The notes under the pieces are model-generated. The model saw nothing but the letters and a program-made list of their open reading frames with translations, was not told the DNA's origin and made no database searches. Positions 10,301 to 18,201 of a stretch of DNA of 64,000 nucleotides are shown in pieces (position 1 is the first letter of the stretch; each line of letters begins with the position of its first letter). The position numbers and the translations under genes are program-made. The DNA is from CAZAKZ01 sp964485695 (GTDB lineage Bacteria; Planctomycetota; JAFGQW01): NCBI GenBank assembly GCA_964485695.1, contig CAZAKZ010000006.1, positions 22,387 to 86,386 on the forward strand. Direction: 5' to 3'.

Positions 10301-10788
10301 AGATCATGGGTACGGACGAGGTATGGGACGCCTTCGAGGAGCCCGGAACAGAGGCCACGCGGGGTATCGGCATCCGCGGTGGGGGATTCCGGGGCCTGGC
10401 GGCCTTCGACGCGGCGGACCTGAAGGTGCTGTCCGCCCTCGACGTCGAAGACAGGGAGGATGTGGACGGGGTTCTGATGATCCTGGAAAATCCGACGCCG
10501 GACGACATCCCCCTCATCCTGTCGGCGGACAGCTTGCTGGCGGCCAGGGGAGGAAACACCTCCCACGCCGCCGTGGCTGTCCATGCCATCGAGGAAAAGG
10601 GCTACAGTGCGGTGATGGGCGCCCGCGGGCTCCAGGTGGACGAGGCGAACCACGAGGCGGTCATCTGCGGCGCCGACGGAGCCGCACGCCACCGCATCCG
10701 GAAAGGTGACGTGGTATCCATCCACGGGACCACCGGGGAGGTCTACATCGGAACGAGGGCGCTCTTCCAGGAGAGTCGCGATGCTTGA
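7321..10788 (+). CDS. PEP/pyruvate-dikinase-like protein (ATP-grasp plus phosphohistidine domain)
   Basis: The first ~640 residues are helical and match no family I recognise. A PPDK/PEP-synthase-type nucleotide-binding domain follows, with GGKGSSLLYL (residue ~655), VRSGSVFSMPG (~730; compare VRSGARVSMPG in PPDK) and EFTVERGVLSILQTRAAE (~980). The central swivelling domain has TSHAAVAVHA with the phosphohistidine candidate His1082. The C-terminal PEP-binding barrel is missing, so the phosphate acceptor is not pyruvate in cis; architecture resembles rifampicin phosphotransferase and glucan dikinase more than PPDK. Start: GTG at 7321 has no clear SD. A strong GGAGG at 7271-7275 lies upstream, and the frame is open back to 7255 with CTG at 7279, so a non-canonical start giving 14 more residues is possible. 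It overlaps the next gene by 8 bp. Confidence 0.8.
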   Translation: MALSRALYHAFVKMESRGERKDAERLYFQTKELVATRTGRFGIVNNRVFRGPDRLVVPYMVGDTLVAHSVEAGNHRELKTWKFSSGRIITDDLLKKTLDLDGDVIDLETEIFDLDMSKTVEIRVTRIRDIMELLRRSNEATNRNEAIYSLRFLVAQLCSPSFKGFLGTKNLQPEVRNLVSEVVRFLNTPVRHRVPMLSRFLVRNISGIVVKPTLIDSLWNDAIDLSEQFVRGSDTAKELRRSTHHGLGDRTRRLARCYRDYLDTGDAEGFARLGLPGPAPADEQARNHPEARRVLDRMVENLEKLLGTTEIITQIRDWQDDYRTVLLACDVGSSLQEEADVVVERGIRERNRWIYLQHLRVLGKKAAAFSDLGGDFGRRIEALIVRTPDQAAFDVRAAVESVRAWIEDFIRLLFDTYMVPVFEALETVVASYRQEKFFEAFNRIHSLRGDLAIRIHRGGFPEQRYLLCVLDCLVEKMSFLSLRHVATEYEEKGVRLNQCLEIIQTSILNLEHDGLVSREVADLAGMLTDGNKTYGELSNVLEHLQRNYHKSLRRVTAPFEKMQARLGFDDSELRIALANMQRYMHDHNSMVNFCDLARDYIRDHVAQRSMRIGGHFLQAPTEEEVYDFLHLSHRERIVDLVRNHTDAANLREQYGGKGSSLLYLSHLRIPTRDAFVIPTTLPQTGLHIIDRPRLEKELADHLHILERDISKRDAIERRFGDPRHPLLLAVRSGSVFSMPGILFTIVFVGMNDTVAEALAEVDPWHAYDSFRRFLASYAQAVWGVDMEEYHVVEDAKRKYGVEFKYDLPGEAMKEVAEATRQILVDEGFGADLETVLADPLQQLFQSVQAILDSWNKPRAQQYRKIKGICHTWQTAAIVQEMASGNRKNPEIGRGMDETRISLTGVIPRTRMTERGVRAFTGEIKFSAAGDDLVGGVMAPDSFQTMGELESLMPMLNRRLGHIITKLLGFMGSDQEVEFTVERGVLSILQTRAAEIMGTDEVWDAFEEPGTEATRGIGIRGGGFRGLAAFDAADLKVLSALDVEDREDVDGVLMILENPTPDDIPLILSADSLLAARGGNTSHAAVAVHAIEEKGYSAVMGARGLQVDEANHEAVICGADGAARHRIRKGDVVSIHGTTGEVYIGTRALFQESRDA

Positions 10789-12322
10789 GACGGAGCTGAA
10801 GCTGGCCGTGCACGAGGCCGACGCCCACCGGGTCATGGACCAGGCCGTGGTCCGGGATCACGCCCGAAGTCCGGCCGAGCGCCTGCGGCTGACCAGCACC
10901 TACTTCGATACCCCGGATCTGAAACTCCGCGCCGAGGGCATCGGCCTCCGGCTCCGGCACCGGGCGGGGCGGTACTGGCAGACGTTGAAGACCCGGGGCA
11001 GGGATTCCATGGGACTCCGACAGCGTAACGAGTGGGAAGTGGAGCTGGAAAAAGGCGCTCTCGACCTCGACCTTATCGAAGATCCGGACCTCCGGGCACG
11101 CCTCAACGACCGTGCGCTTCGCAAGCGCCTGCAGCCGGTGTTCACGACGGACTTCCACCGCACCGCCTGTGACCTGGCATTCGCCGACGGGAGTGTCGTC
11201 GAGCTGGCCGTGGACGTGGGCGTGATCCGGGCGGGGGGGGGCGCGAGCCCTGTCTGCGAGGTGGAGGTGGAGCTGAAATCAGGCGTACCGGTGCGGGTGT
11301 TCGAGACGGCGCTGGCCCTGTCCGGGATGCTGTCCATGCGGGTGTTGCTCGTCAGCAAGGCCCGGCGCGGCTACGACCTGGTGAGACCGTCTCTTCCGCC
11401 CGAAGCGAAGAGGCCCGGACGTGTGAAGCTCCTGCCGGAGATGAGCGCCGAGGAGGCGTACCGGGCCCTTCTGAGCCACGACCTCGACTCTCTTCTCCAG
11501 AACGAGCAGGTGGTGCTGGACAATCCTACAGCCATCGAGGGCATGCACCAGATGCGGGTGGCCCTCAGACGCCTGCGCATATGCCTGGACATCTACCACG
11601 CCCTGATCCCCAGGGACGCGAGCCGAAGTCTGACCCGTAATCTCAGGTGGCTGGCCGATTCCCTGGGCCCGGCCCGGGAATGGGACGTGTTCGTCGATGG
11701 AATCCTCGACCCCCTTCTGGAGGACAGGGGGCGTCCCCCGGACCTGGTGGACCTGCGGCGCAGCGTGGAGTCGCTGCAGCAGGCGTGTCATGCCCGTGCT
11801 CGGGAGGTGATCCTCTCCTCGCGCTACACCCAGCTGGTGCTGAGCCTCGGCGTCTGGATCGAGGGCCGCGGCTGGCGCGAGGCCGTGACCGCGGATCGTC
11901 TCGGTCTGCTGGACGGACCGGTAGGAGGATTCGCCGGCACGGTTCTGGAGGACGGACACCGGAGGGTGGTGGCGAGGGGGGAGAACATCAGCGGCCTGGA
12001 CGAGGAGACCCGTCACGAATTTCGCATCCTTTGCAAGCAGCAGCGATACGCCGTGGAGTTCTTCTCGGGTCTTTACTCCGGAGAGGAAATCGGGCCATAT
12101 AGGGAATGTCTCGTCGACCTGCAGGCCAACCTGGGCGTCCTGCACGATGCGGCCGTCGCCCGTGTCCTGACCATGCAGGTGGCGCCGGATGCACCCCACC
12201 CGGGTGCGAAATGGATCGAGGACGACCTCGAGGCGGTCAAAGGCGGCCGTCTGGAGGATCTTGATCAAGCATGGCATCTTTTTCTTACACAGTTCAGGGA
12301 GAAATCATGGGAACGGAGTTGA
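10781..12322 (+). CDS. CYTH-CHAD domain protein
   Basis: The 513-residue protein starts inside the end of the PPDK-like gene (ATG 10781; SD GGAG), showing coupling. The N-terminal CYTH domain begins with the triphosphate-tunnel signature E-x-E-x-K (ETELK, residues 3-7) and has further acidic/basic pairs such as VEVELKSG. Enzymes of this type hydrolyse inorganic tripolyphosphate, like E. coli YgiF. The C-terminal CHAD domain (from ~residue 225) has conserved His/Arg helices, MHQMRVALRRLR and HEFRILCKQQRYAVEFF; CHAD domains bind polyphosphate. Pairing with a dikinase-like enzyme suggests polyphosphate or triphosphate metabolism, which is an inference from context. Confidence 0.88.
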   Translation: MLETELKLAVHEADAHRVMDQAVVRDHARSPAERLRLTSTYFDTPDLKLRAEGIGLRLRHRAGRYWQTLKTRGRDSMGLRQRNEWEVELEKGALDLDLIEDPDLRARLNDRALRKRLQPVFTTDFHRTACDLAFADGSVVELAVDVGVIRAGGGASPVCEVEVELKSGVPVRVFETALALSGMLSMRVLLVSKARRGYDLVRPSLPPEAKRPGRVKLLPEMSAEEAYRALLSHDLDSLLQNEQVVLDNPTAIEGMHQMRVALRRLRICLDIYHALIPRDASRSLTRNLRWLADSLGPAREWDVFVDGILDPLLEDRGRPPDLVDLRRSVESLQQACHARAREVILSSRYTQLVLSLGVWIEGRGWREAVTADRLGLLDGPVGGFAGTVLEDGHRRVVARGENISGLDEETRHEFRILCKQQRYAVEFFSGLYSGEEIGPYRECLVDLQANLGVLHDAAVARVLTMQVAPDAPHPGAKWIEDDLEAVKGGRLEDLDQAWHLFLTQFREKSWERS

Positions 12323-12990
12323 CCTGGCTCGGCCACGGAACCTGGTCCGTCAAGACCGGTGAGACCAACCTCTTGCTCGACCCCTTTTTGGATGAATCGC
12401 CCACGGCGCCCGTGAAGGCGGATGCGGTGGAGGCGGACTACATCCTCGTATCCCACGGCCACGGGGATCACGCCGGAGACCTCGTGAAGGTGGCGAAGCG
12501 GACCGGCGCCATGGTCATCGCCATTCACGAGATCGCCCAGTGGGCCGCCGGCCAGGGTGTGGAGAACGTCCACGGCATGAACATAGGCGGCGGTTACGAC
12601 TTTCCCTTCGGCCGGGTCCACATGACGCCCGCGCTGCACAGCTCGATGCTGCCCGACGGGTCCAACGGGGGCGACCCGGGCGGATTCCTCCTCACCCTGG
12701 AGGGCAGCAAGATCTACTTCGCCTGCGACACCGGTCTCTTCAGCGACATGAAGCTCATCGGCGATGCGGGCCTCGACCTGGCCGTGCTGCCCATCGGCGA
12801 CAACTTCACCATGGGCCCGGACGACGCCGTCAAGGCCGTCACGTTCTTGCGGCCTGCCCGCGTGTTACCCGACCACTACAATACCTGGCCGCTCATCGAA
12901 CAGGACGTGGAGGCTTGGGCCACCCGGGTGAAGGTCGAGACCACGGCCCAGCCGATGGTGGTGGAGCCCGGCGGCAAGGTGACCCTGTAG
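12307..12990 (+). CDS. UPF0173-family metal-dependent hydrolase (metallo-beta-lactamase fold)
   Basis: The 227-residue protein starts at ATG 12307 with GGGAG upstream and overlaps the CYTH-CHAD gene by 16 bp. It opens with MGTELTWLGHGTWSV, typical of UPF0173, and has the zinc-binding motif SHGHGDHAGD (residues ~49-58), a second histidine in TPALHSSM, an Asp in FACDTGLF and a final histidine in PDHYNTWP. These are the five metal-binding segments of the MBL fold. Length equals the family norm (~225-230). The substrate of UPF0173 proteins is not established. Its position in a phosphate-related operon is suggestive but proves nothing. Confidence 0.9.
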   Translation: MGTELTWLGHGTWSVKTGETNLLLDPFLDESPTAPVKADAVEADYILVSHGHGDHAGDLVKVAKRTGAMVIAIHEIAQWAAGQGVENVHGMNIGGGYDFPFGRVHMTPALHSSMLPDGSNGGDPGGFLLTLEGSKIYFACDTGLFSDMKLIGDAGLDLAVLPIGDNFTMGPDDAVKAVTFLRPARVLPDHYNTWPLIEQDVEAWATRVKVETTAQPMVVEPGGKVTL

Positions 12991-12999
12991 GAGGTATTC

Positions 13000-14412
13000 A
13001 TGCCCTGGTTCTTAGTGTGCGCCCTCCTTGCGGCTGCCGAGACCACCGTGGTCGTGACGGACATTCCCGAGAGCGATCCATTCCATACGGTGGTGAAGGC
13101 GGCTCTGAAGACGGCAGGGGCCTCGAGGCCCGTCCGGTTCAAGGATCCCGCGGACGCCCTGGAGGCGCTCAGGCAGTTACGGCCGGACAGCGTGCTGGTG
13201 GTCATCCGGCCCGAGACCCTGGATCTCAACTTCGCCTACGACTTCCTGGACATGGCCGGTCGCGTCGACGAGGACCCGTTCGTGGATTTCGTGTACGGCT
13301 TCATCACCGGGAGGTCTCCGGAGGCGGCCCTGGCCTTCCTGAAGGAGACGGACGCGGTGCGAAGGAAACCGGGCCTCGTGCCGCGGGCCGCCATGGACTG
13401 CCTGGGCCCCAACAACCTGGACGAGGACAGGGTCTGGCGCTGGAAATTCGCCAGAATGCTGCCCAAACTCAAGGGCTTCGAGCTGGCCAGCATGAACCAC
13501 GGAAAGCGCGGCTATCCGCAATCCCGCCTCGGAGACCTGGAAGGATTCGGCTACGTCCATTTCGGCGGCCACGGCGTTCCGGATCGCATCGTCCAAGGCC
13601 TCACGGCCGACCAGGTCTCCAGGGTGAATCTCCGCCACGCCGTGGTGTTCAACGGCGCCTGCTGGACCGGTGTCACGTGCCGGAGCTTCGACTGGCGCAC
13701 CGGCCGCATCCGTGCTGTGGAGACGAAGAATCCTTTCTGCCTGGCCGTTCTGGATCGGGGTGTTGCAGCCTACCTTGCGGCCGTCCATCCCGACCATGGC
13801 ATTCCGGTCTACCAGGAGATGGAGCGCCTGTTTTCAACCGGGGAAACCCTGGGCGAGGTGATGAAGTATACCTACGACCAGGTGGTGATGGCCTCGGGTG
13901 GGAAGCGGCCGGCGTTCCCGCGGTGGAAGGACGGGGAGGCGCCGCCGGCCCTCGGCCGGGGCACCATGGAACTCCACGGTACGGCGGCCCGGGTCCTGTT
14001 CGGAGATCCGCGGTTCAAACCCTTGAAGAAGGTGGCCAAGTCGCCGTACTTCGTCAAGATGAAGCGGTCGGGCAGGAATTACCTCGTCAAGGCCCAGATG
14101 CTGAATCCCGACCTCAAGTACACCCACATGGACACCTTCTCCGGCGACATGGCTCGCAACCGCATGCAGTTCAACGACCGGTTCTACTTCCAGGCCGACC
14201 TGCCCGGGAAGGCGAAGGTGAAGTCCGTGAAGGTGGTGACGGCCGTGGCCAGGAAGAAGGCTGTGAAGCACCGCCTCGTTTCGTACGCCGTGGAGGCGTG
14301 GCGTGGGCGGCGGATCCTCCACGTGCAGGTGGATTTTCCATCCCGGGGATACCAGGTGTCGGACATCCGGAATCCGTCGGCGAAGGTGGAAGTATTGGTG
14401 GAGGTGGAGTAG
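13000..14412 (+). CDS. Secreted protein with clan-CD (caspase/gingipain-like) dyad
   Basis: The 470-residue protein starts at ATG 13000 with an ideal SD (GGAGG, 13-ase spacing short). A signal peptide is likely (MPWFLVCALLAAAETT). I see a histidine-glycine motif HFGGHG (His187/His191) preceded by a hydrophobic strand, and about 30 residues later VVFNGACWTG with Cys221 after a hydrophobic strand. That His-Gly then hydrophobic-Cys order is the catalytic layout of clan CD cysteine peptidases (caspases, gingipain C25, CHAT). The C-terminal ~110 residues look like a beta domain (KVKSVKVVTAVARKK). It lies 9 bp after UPF0173 and 24 bp before the GT87 gene, so it belongs to this operon. Peptidase activity is inferred from motifs only. 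Confidence 0.6.
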   Translation: MPWFLVCALLAAAETTVVVTDIPESDPFHTVVKAALKTAGASRPVRFKDPADALEALRQLRPDSVLVVIRPETLDLNFAYDFLDMAGRVDEDPFVDFVYGFITGRSPEAALAFLKETDAVRRKPGLVPRAAMDCLGPNNLDEDRVWRWKFARMLPKLKGFELASMNHGKRGYPQSRLGDLEGFGYVHFGGHGVPDRIVQGLTADQVSRVNLRHAVVFNGACWTGVTCRSFDWRTGRIRAVETKNPFCLAVLDRGVAAYLAAVHPDHGIPVYQEMERLFSTGETLGEVMKYTYDQVVMASGGKRPAFPRWKDGEAPPALGRGTMELHGTAARVLFGDPRFKPLKKVAKSPYFVKMKRSGRNYLVKAQMLNPDLKYTHMDTFSGDMARNRMQFNDRFYFQADLPGKAKVKSVKVVTAVARKKAVKHRLVSYAVEAWRGRRILHVQVDFPSRGYQVSDIRNPSAKVEVLVEVE

Positions 14413-14436
14413 TTCCCTGAAAGGAATGCTTCCCGG

Positions 14437-15585
14437 GTGAAGAGATTCTGGAACCGATACGGCACCGTGGCGCTATGGACCGCCGTCGCCGTCATGGCCG
14501 TTCTTGCTGCGCTGAAGCTCGGCATCGAGTTTCAGCGACTGATCCGGGATCCAGGCCCGACCGGAGCCATCGACCTGCTGCTTCGTCACCATGACGTTCA
14601 GTCCTGGTTCGGCGGTGTCGACGTCTACAAGTATGTCTGGACGGCGGTCTATCCCCCGGCGAGCCACGTGATCCTCTGGCCGCTTCTGGGCTGGCTGGAG
14701 GTGCCTCCGGCACGGTGGCTCTGGGCCGCCGTCACCGTGCTGGCCCTTGTGTGGTTCTCTCGCATTGCGATCCGGGAGTCCGGGACCCGTCGTCGGCCGG
14801 AACGCCTGTTCGCCGCATTGATGCTCCTCTCCATGAACGCGACGGGCGTGTGCGTGGGAAACGGCCAGATCTCCCTCCTCGTCCTCCCCCTGGTGACGGC
14901 CGCGGTGCTTGGGTTGCGACGGGGCAATGGGGGCTGGAAGGATGACCTCCTCGTCGGGCTTCTGGTCCTGGTGAGTCTGGTCAAGCCGAACCTGTCAGCG
15001 CCTTTTTTCTGGCTCGTTCTCTTTCTGCCGGGTCGGCTGCGGCCGGCCATCCTCGTTGGGATGGGATATGCAGCGCTCACCTTGTTCAGTGCAGCTTTCC
15101 AGGAGGCCGGACTCATCCAGCTGTTCAAGGACTGGATCCGGCTGTCGAAGTCGGATTGCACACCGTATGGTTCCGCCGACCTGCACGTCCTCCTGAGATC
15201 CATCGGCCTGGAGGGCTGGATGTTTCCCGCCTCCCTCCTGGTTCTCCTCATTCACGGGGTCTGGGTCTGGTTCCATCGCCGGGCGGACATCTGGGTGTGC
15301 CTCGGTGTCACCGCGCTGGTGGCCCGGTTCTGGACCTACCACCGCCTCTACGACGATGTCCTCGTGGTGCTGCCCATGATCGCCCTGCTCAGGGCGGCCC
15401 GGTCGGCTCCCCCTGCGGGAGTGCTGCTCGCCGCCGCTGTGGCGGCCATGCTCCTGCCGGCGCGGCTACACCATATCTGGCCGCAGCCGTGGCCCCTGGT
15501 GTTCGCCTTGGCGCACACGGCGGTATGGTTGGCGATGCTGGTCTATCTCCTCCGGTACGCCTGGAAGGAAAACAGGGCCGGCTGA
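14437..15585 (+). CDS. GT87-like (DUF2029) polyprenyl-sugar glycosyltransferase membrane protein
   Basis: The 382-residue protein is nearly all hydrophobic helices (about ten) and starts at GTG 14437 with AAGGAA upstream. The first periplasmic loop holds the acidic motif GAIDLLLRHHDVQSWFGGVDVYKY followed by VYPPASHVILWPL, matching the GT-C fold GT87 family (YPP-P motif after the catalytic Asp region). A later WTYHRLYDD motif is also family-like. Such enzymes transfer mannose or other sugars from polyprenyl phosphate to periplasmic acceptors. It is the last gene of the rightward run starting at 7.3 kb. Confidence 0.75.
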   Translation: MKRFWNRYGTVALWTAVAVMAVLAALKLGIEFQRLIRDPGPTGAIDLLLRHHDVQSWFGGVDVYKYVWTAVYPPASHVILWPLLGWLEVPPARWLWAAVTVLALVWFSRIAIRESGTRRRPERLFAALMLLSMNATGVCVGNGQISLLVLPLVTAAVLGLRRGNGGWKDDLLVGLLVLVSLVKPNLSAPFFWLVLFLPGRLRPAILVGMGYAALTLFSAAFQEAGLIQLFKDWIRLSKSDCTPYGSADLHVLLRSIGLEGWMFPASLLVLLIHGVWVWFHRRADIWVCLGVTALVARFWTYHRLYDDVLVVLPMIALLRAARSAPPAGVLLAAAVAAMLLPARLHHIWPQPWPLVFALAHTAVWLAMLVYLLRYAWKENRAG

Positions 15586-15701
15586 GCGGCAAAATCCAGT
15601 ATTGCCCGAAAAGGTCGTTTCCTTCCCGATCCAGGTCGGGTAAAAAAGCACCTGTCGAAACAGGGGCTGAAATGGGACGGGCATGTAGGGAGGGCGGTCC
15701 G

Positions 15702-18194
15702 ATGCACTCCGAAGAGAACGGAACTCCGGAGGAAACCCCATCCGACGCGCGGAAGAGGCGCACCACCACGCGGTTCTTCGCCATTGCCGACTCCGAGGAG
15801 CCGGGACGCTTGCCCCGCGGCCTCCTGGTCATCGCATTTAGCCTGACCATCCTGGTCCTGCTGGGCGTGATCTTCCACCAGCTCTCCGGCGTCCTGAAAC
15901 CGCTCTTCATCGCGGTGTTTCTCGGCTATCTCATCATGCCCCTGCACAGGCGGCTCGTGCGGTGGCGCTTTCCGTCCATGGGTTCCTACGTCCTCATCGT
16001 CCTCGGGATTCTCATCGTCACTTTCGGCGTATGGATGATGATGTCCAGGAGTGCCGCGCAGCTCGACCGGAAGTTACCCGTGTACGAGAAGAAGATCCGC
16101 AAGGCCAATGACTGGGTCAATGCCAAGATCGAGGTTCTTTTTAAACGCCTGAACAAGGAGCCTGCTTCAAAAGGAGACGGGAGCAGCGGCAGTGCCAAGA
16201 CGGGTTCGGAGGAGCTCACAAAGACGGGGATCTCCCGGGAGGACATCACCGGTTTTGTGTGGTCCATCCTCGGCCCCTTGCGCGGATTCCTCACGTCCCT
16301 GTTCATCATCATCGTCTACCTTGCATTCCTCCTGGCTGAGGGCGAGACGTTCCACAGACGGATGAGACGGATGTTCGGCGAGGAGCGCAGTGAGGTCGCT
16401 CTCCAGGTGGTCGGGTCCATCAACCGCGCCATCTCGGAGTATATCTCGGTCAAGACCTCCATCAGCTTCCTCGTGGCCCTCCTTACGACGGTCATCCTCT
16501 GGCTCTTCGGCGTGGACTTCTTCCTCCTCTGGGGATTCCTGACGTTCCTCCTGAACTTCATCCCCTACATCGGAAGCATCGTCGCTGCGGGCCTGCCCGT
16601 CGTGCTCGCCTTTCTACAGTTCGACTCGCACTGGAGGTGGGCGGTCGTGGCCGTCCTCCTCCTGGGGGTCCAGGTCGCCACGGCCTACATCCTGGAGCCG
16701 CGCCTCACCGGCAAGCGCCTGGGCCTGAGCCCCCTCATGATCCTTCAGGTCGCGGGAATCTCAACGGCCCAGGTCTTTTACGTGGATCCGGTGGGAGGCA
16801 AGGACGCTCCGAACGGGGGCGGAGTGACCAGCCCGTTCAAGACCATTACCTACGCCGTTTCCCGATACGCGGGCATGCCCGCCACCCTGGACCTTCGTCT
16901 GAAACCGGGCCAATACGATCCGACGTCCGGGGAATCCTTCCCCCTGGCCCTGCCGCCACGGACAACCATGAAGGCCGTCATCCCTGGCACCGTCATCATC
17001 CGGAAGTCGGCCATGCAACTCTCCACGGTATTCTCGGCCGCCAACGCCGACACCCTCCGATTCGAGGACGTTTTCATCGGCTCCCCGGACCGTGGACTGC
17101 AGTGCACCAGCACGAACGCGTCCCCCCTGAACCTCACCTTGATCGGCTGCGGCATGGGAAACTCCAGGGATATCGCCCTGAACCTCACGAACACCAACGC
17201 CCAGGTGACCCTGATCCGGTGTGACCTGGGTGGGGGCGACACCGGGCTGCGCCTGAACGTCCAAACCGGCAGCACGGTCAACCTGAGCATGGACAGCTGC
17301 ATCATCAAGAAGGTGTGGCATGGCGTCTACGCCAACGCCGACGGCCAGGGCGCAAACATCTTCAGTGTAATCCGCGGCTGCCACTTCAACGCTCCGGGCA
17401 TCAACGGCATCTATTCCCTGACCCGCAGCGGTGGCCAGGTCGTGGACTGGATCGAGGGATGCGTCTTCTACAATTGCGGAAGTTTCACGATTCCCAACCA
17501 GGGCAACGGCCTGAAGGACCAGTGGGATGCGGCATCCTCTCCACCCATCCATGCCGTGGCCAACAACGCCTTCTACCGCAACGGCACGGACATGCCGAAT
17601 TACAGCCCCACGTCCTACCTCCTGCAGAACAACCTGGTGCAGGATCCCGGCCTCGTGGGCAAGGGCGGCTCCATCACCGGTAATCCCCTGTTCGTGAACG
17701 AGGCCAAGGGCAATTTCAGGCTGCAGCTGGCCTCGCCCTGCCGGGACCGGGGTTCCAACCAGGCCGTGACCCTCCTGGCCGATTTCGACGGCTGCCCGCG
17801 CATCGATCCGAAATCACTGGGCGGCGCCGGGCGGGTCGACATCGGAGCCCACGAGTACTACCCCTATTACCTGTCCACCCACCCCGAACCCGCTCCCATC
17901 GGCCAGAAGGTGGATTTCCGGTACGTGGGTCCCCCGGGATCCGTGGCATTTGTCGGCCTCGGAACCGGAATCCTCCCGATAATTCCCTTCGGCGGCGGCT
18001 TCCGGCTCCAGAACATGGCGCAGCTGCCCCTGGTGCCGTTGGGCGTCCTGGCTGCTGATCATTCGCTCACGGTGCCGGTCATGGTTCCGAACGCGCCGGT
18101 CATCATCGGCCTGGCCGTCTTCTGGCAGTCCGCCTATCTTCTGGGGAGCAACATCACTTTCAGCTACAACGTCTTCAGGATGACGTTCAAGTAG
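15702..18194 (+). CDS. In-frame chimera: truncated AI-2E transporter + secreted beta-helix protein
   Basis: Residues 1 to ~348 are an AI-2E (PerM-like) family transporter: N-terminal helices, a charged periplasmic insert (~115-190), then helices ending LEPRLTGKRLGLSPLMIL. Family members normally continue ~60 residues with two more helices; here the frame switches near 16745 to VAGISTAQVFYVDPVGGKDAPNGG, the end of a signal peptide and start of a DUF1565-type right-handed beta-helix. That part continues to a choice-of-anchor-Q-like segment (residues ~655-720) and a C-terminal LDxxGxA domain (~725-830). ATG 15702 has GGGAGGG upstream; ATG 15672 is possible. Both halves are truncated exactly at the joint, so a deletion, true fusion or assembly artefact must be considered. 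It ends 7 bp from the convergent kelch gene. Confidence 0.75.
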   Translation: MHSEENGTPEETPSDARKRRTTTRFFAIADSEEPGRLPRGLLVIAFSLTILVLLGVIFHQLSGVLKPLFIAVFLGYLIMPLHRRLVRWRFPSMGSYVLIVLGILIVTFGVWMMMSRSAAQLDRKLPVYEKKIRKANDWVNAKIEVLFKRLNKEPASKGDGSSGSAKTGSEELTKTGISREDITGFVWSILGPLRGFLTSLFIIIVYLAFLLAEGETFHRRMRRMFGEERSEVALQVVGSINRAISEYISVKTSISFLVALLTTVILWLFGVDFFLLWGFLTFLLNFIPYIGSIVAAGLPVVLAFLQFDSHWRWAVVAVLLLGVQVATAYILEPRLTGKRLGLSPLMILQVAGISTAQVFYVDPVGGKDAPNGGGVTSPFKTITYAVSRYAGMPATLDLRLKPGQYDPTSGESFPLALPPRTTMKAVIPGTVIIRKSAMQLSTVFSAANADTLRFEDVFIGSPDRGLQCTSTNASPLNLTLIGCGMGNSRDIALNLTNTNAQVTLIRCDLGGGDTGLRLNVQTGSTVNLSMDSCIIKKVWHGVYANADGQGANIFSVIRGCHFNAPGINGIYSLTRSGGQVVDWIEGCVFYNCGSFTIPNQGNGLKDQWDAASSPPIHAVANNAFYRNGTDMPNYSPTSYLLQNNLVQDPGLVGKGGSITGNPLFVNEAKGNFRLQLASPCRDRGSNQAVTLLADFDGCPRIDPKSLGGAGRVDIGAHEYYPYYLSTHPEPAPIGQKVDFRYVGPPGSVAFVGLGTGILPIIPFGGGFRLQNMAQLPLVPLGVLAADHSLTVPVMVPNAPVIIGLAVFWQSAYLLGSNITFSYNVFRMTFK

Positions 18195-18201
18195 CTGCTG
18201 C

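Noticed and set aside
13000..14412. CHAT-type effector of a defence system
   Set aside because: The protein has a signal peptide and no partner sensor or nuclease; the operon context is phosphotransfer, so a defence label is not supported.
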